This document shows, piece by piece, positions 58,800-64,000 of a DNA stretch of 64,000 bases. Source of the DNA: Rohdeia mirabilis. Its GTDB lineage: Bacteria; Planctomycetota; UBA1135; GCA-002686595. The stretch covers positions 2,294,001 to 2,358,000 of the forward strand of contig CP036290.1 of the NCBI GenBank assembly GCA_007750655.1, given 5' to 3'. The position numbers and the translations under genes were made by a program. Numbering within the stretch: the first letter of the stretch is position 1; every line of letters begins with the position of its first letter. Under the pieces are notes generated by a model. It saw only the letters and a program-made list of their open reading frames with translations. It made no database searches and was not told the DNA's origin.

Positions 58800-60329
58800 A
58801 TGTTCGACCGCACCCACGCGCTCCTGACCGCGGCCAGCCTCGCGTTCCTCGCCGCTCCGGCCCTGGCCCAGGTCCACTACCACGAGGACGGCGGCCCCTG
58901 GAACCAGCGCGCGAGCGCGGGACCGGACGCCGTCGTTCCGGGCTGGTACTACAACCTCGGTATCACCGGGCTGCGCGTCGAGTTGGTGGAGGACGCGCCG
59001 TGCGACCTGGTCGTGCGCTACGTGTTCGAGGGCTCGCCGGCCGCTGGCAAGGTGCGCGTCGGGGACCACATCGTCGGGGCCGGCGGCGCGCGCTTCGAGA
59101 CGCCGCACCGCAACGGCTACGGGATGGACGTGTTCGGGCCGAACGGGCCGCTGCTCGACTTCGCGGTCGCGCTGGAGGAGGCGCAGACGAAGGCCGGCAA
59201 GGGCGTGCTCGAACTCGTGGTCGAGCGGGTCTCGAAGGACGGCGACGAACCGAAGGAGCGCAACGTGGACCTGCGCGTCGGCACGCGCTACGGCGCCTTC
59301 GGCCCGAGCTTCCCCGACGAGTGCAAGAAGTCGGACCGCATCGTCGGCGAGCTGCTCGACCAACTGGTCGAGCAACAGCGCGAGGACGGGTCGTGGGGGC
59401 TCGAGCCGCGCGACGTGTTCGCGCCGCTCGCCCTGCTCGCGAGCGGCGAGCGCAAGTACCGGCCCGCGGTCGAGAAGTGCGCTCGTTTCCACGCGCGCAC
59501 CACGTCGGCCGAGGACGAAGGTGGCCTGATCAACTGGCGCTACATGGGCGCCGCGATCGTGCTCGCCGAGTACTACCTCGCCACCGGCGAGAAGTGGGTG
59601 CTGCCGGAGCTCGAGGAGATCCGCGACTTCCTCGTTGGATCCCAGTACATGAGCCTCGCCCAGCGCAATCCGCGGGTGAAGGAGTCGCACCCCGGCGACT
59701 GGCCGACCGACCCCATGGACTCGCACGGCGGCTGGGGCCACAACCCGGGATTCGAGGGCTACGGCCCGATCGCCATGCTGACGGGCCAGGGCGCGCTGGC
59801 GCTGTCGCTGATCGGACGCTGTGGCGTCGAGGTCGACAGGGCGCGCATCGACGCGGCGCTCGCCTTCGTCGATCGCGGTTCGGGCGCGAACGGCTACGTC
59901 TGGTACGGCGACGAAAAGGGCGGCGGGCCGGACGACTGGGCCGACATGGGCCGCACCGGCGCCGCCGCGATCGCGTACCACCTGGCGCCGATCGACGCGG
60001 AGCGCCGCGCGCACGGTCGCGAACACGCGCTGGTCATCGGCGCGCACCCCGAGAGCTTCCCCGACACGCACGGCTCGCCCGTGATGGGCATGGGCTACGC
60101 CGCTCTGGGTGCGTTCACCGATCCGGGAAGCTTCCGGCGCCTCATGGACGCGAACCGCTGGTGGTTCGCCCTCGCGCAGTGCCAGGACGGCAGCTTCTAC
60201 TACCAGCCGAATCGCGACAACGCGGGCTACGGCGAGGACTCCCGCCTGTCGGCCTCGGCCGTCACCGCGTTCATCCTGACGGTGCCGCGGCGCGGCCTGG
60301 TCCTCACCGGTCGCGGCGAGGAGCGCTGA
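58800..60329 (+). CDS. Secreted DUF6288-like protein: PDZ-like domain plus alpha/alpha-barrel repeats
   Basis: A 509-residue protein from ATG 58800. Signal peptide ALLTAASLAFLAAPALAQ. Residues ~35-170 look like a PDZ domain: WYYNLGITGLRVELVED, VVRYVFEGSPAAGKVRVGDHIVGAGGARFE. Then come repeats resembling the terpene cyclase/prenyltransferase barrel: ELLDQLVEQQREDGSWGLEPRDVFAPLALLASGE, DEGGLINWRYMGAAIVLAEYYLATG, HNPGFEGYGPIAMLTGQGALALSLIGRCG, DDWADMGRTGAAAIAYHLAP and ALAQCQDGSFYYQPNRDNAG. This order matches the DUF6288 planctomycete family. No catalytic Asp-rich motif of a true cyclase is evident; it is probably periplasmic and binding-type. Confidence 0.8.
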   Translation: MFDRTHALLTAASLAFLAAPALAQVHYHEDGGPWNQRASAGPDAVVPGWYYNLGITGLRVELVEDAPCDLVVRYVFEGSPAAGKVRVGDHIVGAGGARFETPHRNGYGMDVFGPNGPLLDFAVALEEAQTKAGKGVLELVVERVSKDGDEPKERNVDLRVGTRYGAFGPSFPDECKKSDRIVGELLDQLVEQQREDGSWGLEPRDVFAPLALLASGERKYRPAVEKCARFHARTTSAEDEGGLINWRYMGAAIVLAEYYLATGEKWVLPELEEIRDFLVGSQYMSLAQRNPRVKESHPGDWPTDPMDSHGGWGHNPGFEGYGPIAMLTGQGALALSLIGRCGVEVDRARIDAALAFVDRGSGANGYVWYGDEKGGGPDDWADMGRTGAAAIAYHLAPIDAERRAHGREHALVIGAHPESFPDTHGSPVMGMGYAALGAFTDPGSFRRLMDANRWWFALAQCQDGSFYYQPNRDNAGYGEDSRLSASAVTAFILTVPRRGLVLTGRGEER

Positions 60330-60352
60330 GCACGAGCGGGTAGCATCGGGGG

Positions 60353-61633
60353 GTGCGATCGAGAGCGAACAGCGTGCGCGTGGCACGTGCGGTCCGAGCC
60401 GTGGGAGTCGCGTGGTCGCTCGCGCTGTCGCTGGCCGCGTGCGGCGACGGTGCGCCGGCGCCGGCGTCCGCGAGCGCCAGTTCGAGCACTGCCCAGAGCG
60501 CGCCCGACCTCGCGTTCGACGGCGGGTTCGACGGCGGGTCCCGTGCGCTGACCGCAGCCCTCGATCGCGTCCGGGCGGCGACGGAGCGCGCCCCGAAGGA
60601 TCCCGCCGCCTGGACCGAGCGCGCCCTGGTGTGCGAGGCCAACGGGCTCGACGAAGCGGCGACGGCCGCCTGGACCCGCGTGACCGAGCTCGCGCCGAAC
60701 GACGCGCGCGCCTGGTACCACGCAGCGCGCGGGCGGGCGGCGGCGGGGGACCTCGAGGGCGCGCTCGCCGCCTGTGACCGCACGCTCGCGCTCGACGCCG
60801 ACTACGCACCGGCGCACTGGCGGCGCGGCACCTGGCTGTTCGAGCTGGGGCGCGCGAGCGCGGCGCGGGACGCGTTCGAGGCGGCCGCGCGACTCGACCC
60901 CACCGCGCTCGAGCCGGTCTGGGGACTGGCGCGACTGGCGCTCGACGCCGGCGACGCCGAGCGGGCCCGCGCACTGCTCGAACCCGTCGCCGAACGCACG
61001 CGCGGGCGCAGCTACACGTTCCTGCTCCTGGCGTCCGCGCTGCGCCTGTTGGGCGACGACGCGCGCGCCGCCACGTTCGCGGACCGCGCCGCCGAGCCGG
61101 TCTGGATCGACCCGTGGAAGGTGGAGGTGCTCGAGCACCGAGTCGGCTACCACGAAGCGGTCGAGGGCGCGCAGGCCGACATCGCGAAGGGTGACTTCGC
61201 GGGCGCCGAGCGGCGACTCGTGGCGTTGCTGGACGAGCAGGGCGACGACGTTTCCGTGACCACGATGCTGGCGAGCGTGCACCTGGCTGCGCGCGAGCCC
61301 GAACGGGCGCTGGACCTGCTCGACGAGGCCCTCGAACGCCGGCCCGACCACTACCGACTGCACTACAACCGGGCACTCGCTCTCGGCGCGCTCGAGCGAT
61401 TCGACGAGCAGGTGGAGGCGGCGGCGCGGACCCTCGAGCTGCAACCGACCTTCGCGCCCGCCTGGTTCGAGCGGGGCAAGGCGCTCGTGCGCCTCGAACG
61501 CTTCGGGGCGGCCGCGGAAGCGCTCGCGAAGGCGCTCGAGTACGGACCGCGCGACGCCCGTCTCGAACGGCTCCTCGAGCAGGTTCGCGATCGGGCGGAC
61601 GCGAGCGGGGACCAGCCGGAGGACCAACCGTGA
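60353..61633 (+). CDS. TPR-repeat lipoprotein
   Basis: A 426-residue protein from GTG 60353. The leader AVGVAWSLALSLAACGDG contains a lipobox (LAAC), so a lipoprotein is expected, followed by a low-complexity serine/alanine linker. From about residue 60, tetratricopeptide repeats run to the C-terminus: AWTERALVCEANGLDEAATAAWTRVTELAPNDARAWYHAARGRAAAGDLEGAL, APAHWRRGTWLFELGRASAARDAFEAAARLDP, and the last ERFGAAAEALAKALEYGP. It overlaps the following ASPIC/UnbV gene by four bases (GTGA). TPR lipoproteins with ASPIC/UnbV partners are a recurrent planctomycete pair of unknown role. Confidence 0.9.
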   Translation: MRSRANSVRVARAVRAVGVAWSLALSLAACGDGAPAPASASASSSTAQSAPDLAFDGGFDGGSRALTAALDRVRAATERAPKDPAAWTERALVCEANGLDEAATAAWTRVTELAPNDARAWYHAARGRAAAGDLEGALAACDRTLALDADYAPAHWRRGTWLFELGRASAARDAFEAAARLDPTALEPVWGLARLALDAGDAERARALLEPVAERTRGRSYTFLLLASALRLLGDDARAATFADRAAEPVWIDPWKVEVLEHRVGYHEAVEGAQADIAKGDFAGAERRLVALLDEQGDDVSVTTMLASVHLAAREPERALDLLDEALERRPDHYRLHYNRALALGALERFDEQVEAAARTLELQPTFAPAWFERGKALVRLERFGAAAEALAKALEYGPRDARLERLLEQVRDRADASGDQPEDQP

Positions 61634-63345
61634 TGGCGGTCCGAGTTCTGGTCGCTCTGGTGCTGACGGTGCCAGTGGTCGCGGGTTGCTCGGACGGTGG
61701 CAGCAGCGCATCGGGTAGCGCAGCGAACGCCGGGACGAACGAACCCGCCCAGGGCACGTGGTTCCGCGAACGCGGCCACGCCTTCGGCATCGATTTCGAA
61801 CACCGGAGCGGCGCCGTTCCCGAGCGCTACCTCATGCCCGAGATCATGGGCGGCGGCGTCGCACTGATCGACGCCGATCGCGACGGCCGACTCGACGTCT
61901 ACCTGGTCCAGAGCGGTTCGCTCGACGATCCGGCTCAGGGCGCGAACCGCCTCTATCTGAATCGCGCCGGCGAGGGCGGGGCGCCCGAGTTCGAACACGC
62001 GGTCGGCGTGGCTGCGGACACGGGCTACGGCATGGGCGCGGCCCAGGGCGACGTGGACGGCGACGGGATCGTCGACCTCTACGTCACCAACTGGGGGCGC
62101 AACACGCTCTACCGCGGCGACGGGGCGGGCGGCTTCGCGGACGTGACGGAGGCCTGCGGCGCCGGCGACGACGGGTGGGGGACGAGCGCGGCCTTCTTCG
62201 ACCCCGACCTCGACGGCGATCTCGACCTCTACGTGGCCAACTACTTGGTCTGGTCGCCCCAGGGCGCGATCGAGTGCCGCAACGAGATGGGCGCGCGCGA
62301 CTACTGCAGTCCGCAGTCGCACTTCAGCCCGGCGCTCGACGCGTTCTACCGCAACGCGGGCGACGGAACGTTCACGGACGAGAGCGAAGCCAGCGGCATC
62401 GGCAGCACGCCCGGCACCGGCCTCGGCGTGACCGTCGGTGACTTCGACGGAGACGGCACGTTCGACGTGTTCGTGGCCAACGACGGCATGTCCGACTTCC
62501 TGTGGGCGGGCGCGGGCGACGGCACGTTCGTCGATCGCGCGTTCGAAGCCGGGTGTGCCCTCGACGACAGCGGCGTCGCCAAGGCCGGCATGGGCGTGGT
62601 CGCCGCCGACCCCGATCGCGACGGCGACCTGGACGTGGTCGTCTGCAACCTCCACAAGCAGTCGGATTCGTTCTTCGTCAACGACGGCGGGCGTTTCCGC
62701 GATCGGACGCTGCGCTCGGGACTCGGTTCGGTCAGCCGGCGCTTCACTCGTTTCGGCCTCGGTTGGATCGACTTCGACCACGACGGCGAACTCGACCTCT
62801 TCCAGGCCAACGGACGCGTGATGCGCCAAGCGCGCGACCTGGCGGACGATCCCTACGCCGAGCCTAACCTCGTCCTGCGCGGCCTCGGCGAGATGCGCTA
62901 CGAGGTCGTCGATAACGCCGACGGCGGCCTGGTCGCCACCAGTCGCGCCGCGGCGTTCGGCGACCTGGACGGCGACGGTGACGTGGACGTGGTGGTCGCC
63001 AACCGCGACGCGCGCTTCCACGTCTTCGAGAACGTCGCGCCCAAGGTCGGTGCGTGGATCGGCTTCGATGTGCGCGAGGCGAACGGGGCACCGGCGCTCG
63101 GGGCGCGCGTCGAGACCTTCGAGAGCACGGCGTCCGGAAACGACGACCGTCGCTACGCGCGCTGCGAGCCGGCCTCCAGCTACCAGTCGAGCAACGAGAC
63201 GCGCGTCCACGTGGGGCTCGGCGCCCGGACCACACCGTCCATCGTCACCGTCGTCTGGCCGGGCGGAGAGCGCGAGGACTTCGGGCCGCTCGCGTCCGGA
63301 CGCGACCACAGGTTGGTGCGCGGCGCGGGACGCTCGGCCGACTGA
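61630..63345 (+). CDS. CRTAC1-type protein: FG-GAP/VCBS repeats with C-terminal ASPIC/UnbV domain
   Basis: A 571-residue protein beginning with GTG 61630 inside the previous stop (GTGA; ATG 61633 is an alternative). A lipoprotein-like leader (VLVALVLTVPVVAGC) is present. Calcium-binding blades follow, with D-x-D-x-D-G loops: IDADRDGRLDVYLV, GDVDGDGIVDLYVTN, FDPDLDGDLDLYVANY, GDFDGDGTFDVFVAN, ADPDRDGDLDVVVCN, IDFDHDGELDLFQANG and GDLDGDGDVDVVVAN, a seven-blade propeller. The end has GARVETFESTASGNDD and YQSSNETRVHVGLGARTTPSIVTVVWPGGERED, the ASPIC/UnbV domain. Predicted outer-surface or periplasmic. Confidence 0.93.
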   Translation: MMAVRVLVALVLTVPVVAGCSDGGSSASGSAANAGTNEPAQGTWFRERGHAFGIDFEHRSGAVPERYLMPEIMGGGVALIDADRDGRLDVYLVQSGSLDDPAQGANRLYLNRAGEGGAPEFEHAVGVAADTGYGMGAAQGDVDGDGIVDLYVTNWGRNTLYRGDGAGGFADVTEACGAGDDGWGTSAAFFDPDLDGDLDLYVANYLVWSPQGAIECRNEMGARDYCSPQSHFSPALDAFYRNAGDGTFTDESEASGIGSTPGTGLGVTVGDFDGDGTFDVFVANDGMSDFLWAGAGDGTFVDRAFEAGCALDDSGVAKAGMGVVAADPDRDGDLDVVVCNLHKQSDSFFVNDGGRFRDRTLRSGLGSVSRRFTRFGLGWIDFDHDGELDLFQANGRVMRQARDLADDPYAEPNLVLRGLGEMRYEVVDNADGGLVATSRAAAFGDLDGDGDVDVVVANRDARFHVFENVAPKVGAWIGFDVREANGAPALGARVETFESTASGNDDRRYARCEPASSYQSSNETRVHVGLGARTTPSIVTVVWPGGEREDFGPLASGRDHRLVRGAGRSAD

Positions 63346-63391
63346 GCGGCGTTGCTCACGCGCCGTCACCGCAGGGGCGCTCGCGAACGAA

Positions 63392-63429
63392 AGCGCGCCC
63401 CGCTCGACGTTGGACGAGCGAGGCGCGCT
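63392..63429. terminator. Bidirectional terminator hairpin
   Basis: AGCGCGCC (63392-63399) pairs with GGCGCGCT (63422-63429), and after one mismatch the inner CGCTCG pairs with CGAGCG. It lies between the convergent ends at 63345 and 63454. Confidence 0.8.
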
Positions 63430-63453
63430 GTTCGACGCGAGCGACGACGCGGG

Positions 63454-64000
63454 TCAGTTGCGCTCGACGGCGATCGCGTTGCTCGTCACGAAGTGTCCAG
63501 GGCCGGCCGGAGTGGCGATCGCTCCTTGGAGGTAGATCGCGTCCAGGAACGGCGCCAGGCGCACGGGGACCGAGAAGTCACCGACGGCGCGACCCTGGGC
63601 GTCCGTCGGCAGGGCGCGGAACCCGAAGTAGTCGGTGTACAGCGTGCAGCCGGTCGCGCCGAAGCCGGCGAGGCCCGCGGGCAACGGCAGGCCGGCGAAG
63701 TCGGTGTTGCTCGTGCCGAAGAGCACGACGCCGGCCGAGTTCGGGACGCTGGTGTCGAGCTCGAGCTGGAAGACCTCGTCGAAGATCACACAGTTGGTGG
63801 ACGCGGTCAGCGTGGCGCCGCAGCCGGTGCCGAAGCGTCGCAGGAGAACCTCGGCCGCGGCGGGGAGCGGCGTGAGGTCGATCACGTCCACACCGACCGT
63901 GAAGGTGCTGCCGAGCTCACCCAGTGCCTGGGCGATCGTGTGCGTCCGCGCCTCGAGCACGAGCGGAACCGGACCGAAGACCGGGGTGGTCGTGCAGGCG
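63454..64000 (-). CDS. Secreted planctomycete-type protein (partial, N-terminus beyond window)
   Basis: The frame is open from the right edge to a stop at 63454, giving at least ~180 residues. No start can be chosen; a GTG at 63960 lies inside the reading frame and is not needed. The visible part contains the segment RRFGTGCGATLTASTNCVIFDEVFQLELDTSVPNSAGVVLFG, then LPLPAGLAGFGATGCTLYTD and VPVRLAPFLDAIYLQGAIATPAGPGHFVTSNAIAV, a strand-rich C-terminal module that recurs in secreted planctomycete proteins. Conserved cysteines (GTGCG, NCVIF, TGCTLY) could form disulfides. Function unknown. Confidence 0.7.
   Translation of the reverse strand, partial: ACTTTPVFGPVPLVLEARTHTIAQALGELGSTFTVGVDVIDLTPLPAAAEVLLRRFGTGCGATLTASTNCVIFDEVFQLELDTSVPNSAGVVLFGTSNTDFAGLPLPAGLAGFGATGCTLYTDYFGFRALPTDAQGRAVGDFSVPVRLAPFLDAIYLQGAIATPAGPGHFVTSNAIAVERN

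Noticed and set aside
63454..63960. A complete 168-residue gene beginning at GTG 63960
   Set aside because: The reading frame is open past this codon to the window edge and matches a strand-rich module that continues, so the true start lies outside.

Overview
The window is about 70% GC, gene-dense bacterial chromosome, almost certainly from a member of the Planctomycetota. The pointers are an ECF-type sigma factor placed directly before a large Ser/Thr kinase with a formylglycine-enzyme-like tail, a secreted tandem SASA esterase, an ASPIC/UnbV protein paired with a TPR lipoprotein, secreted kelch and glycine/cysteine-rich proteins, frequent GTG/TTG starts and many four-base stop/start overlaps. 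This is an inference from gene content; no rRNA is present to confirm it.

Layout. 1-7.5 kb (minus strand): enolase, an FtsB-like coiled-coil protein, a beta-propeller-like membrane-anchored protein, then MoxR ATPase, DUF58 and BatA-type VWA genes (the last runs off the edge). 7.8-15.0 kb (plus): two secreted paralogues, an ECF-like sigma factor and the kinase. 15.0-16.2 kb: a complete insertion sequence with 17-bp terminal inverted repeats and a 6-bp palindromic duplication; its left end supplies the kinase stop codon. 16.2-17.9 kb (minus): kelch protein. 18.2-22.6 kb (plus): a tightly coupled biosynthetic operon pssA, folK, panC, ispE and a DUF2520 reductase-like gene (lipid, folate, pantothenate, isoprenoid). 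22.8-25.9 kb: large HEAT-like secreted protein.

26.1-27.1 kb: an initiator tRNA-Met gene followed by a striking array of seven 137-bp palindromic units, each ending in a copy of the tRNA 3' end plus its terminator. This is the most unusual structure in the window. 27.2-36.9 kb is a looser region: PEP carboxylase, two 13-bp minisatellites sharing a GTCAC core, the tandem esterase with a degenerate second active site, a small stress membrane protein, a secreted protein, a frameshifted glutaminase remnant with a solitary copy of the insertion-sequence end beside it, and MscL with an added zinc ribbon.

37-48 kb: ATP-grasp enzyme, DUF493 protein, SulP transporter, then a compact five-gene plus-strand unit: DUF4956 membrane protein, CotH-kinase/beta-helix protein, VTC polyphosphate-polymerase-like protein, an exported ILEI-like protein and an exported metallophosphoesterase-like protein. 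The first three are a recurring partnership; the last two look like lineage-specific exported additions. 48-64 kb: DEAD-box helicase, formate/nitrite-type channel, a kefF-kefB-like potassium efflux pair, small membrane protein, lipoprotein beta-carbonic anhydrase, a divergent Nramp-like transporter, DUF72 protein, a PDZ/prenyltransferase-fold secreted protein, TPR lipoprotein plus ASPIC/UnbV pair, and a partial secreted protein at the right edge.

Strong GC-rich hairpins separate most convergent gene pairs and are listed as terminators. Function calls come from reading motifs by eye; no database search was possible.
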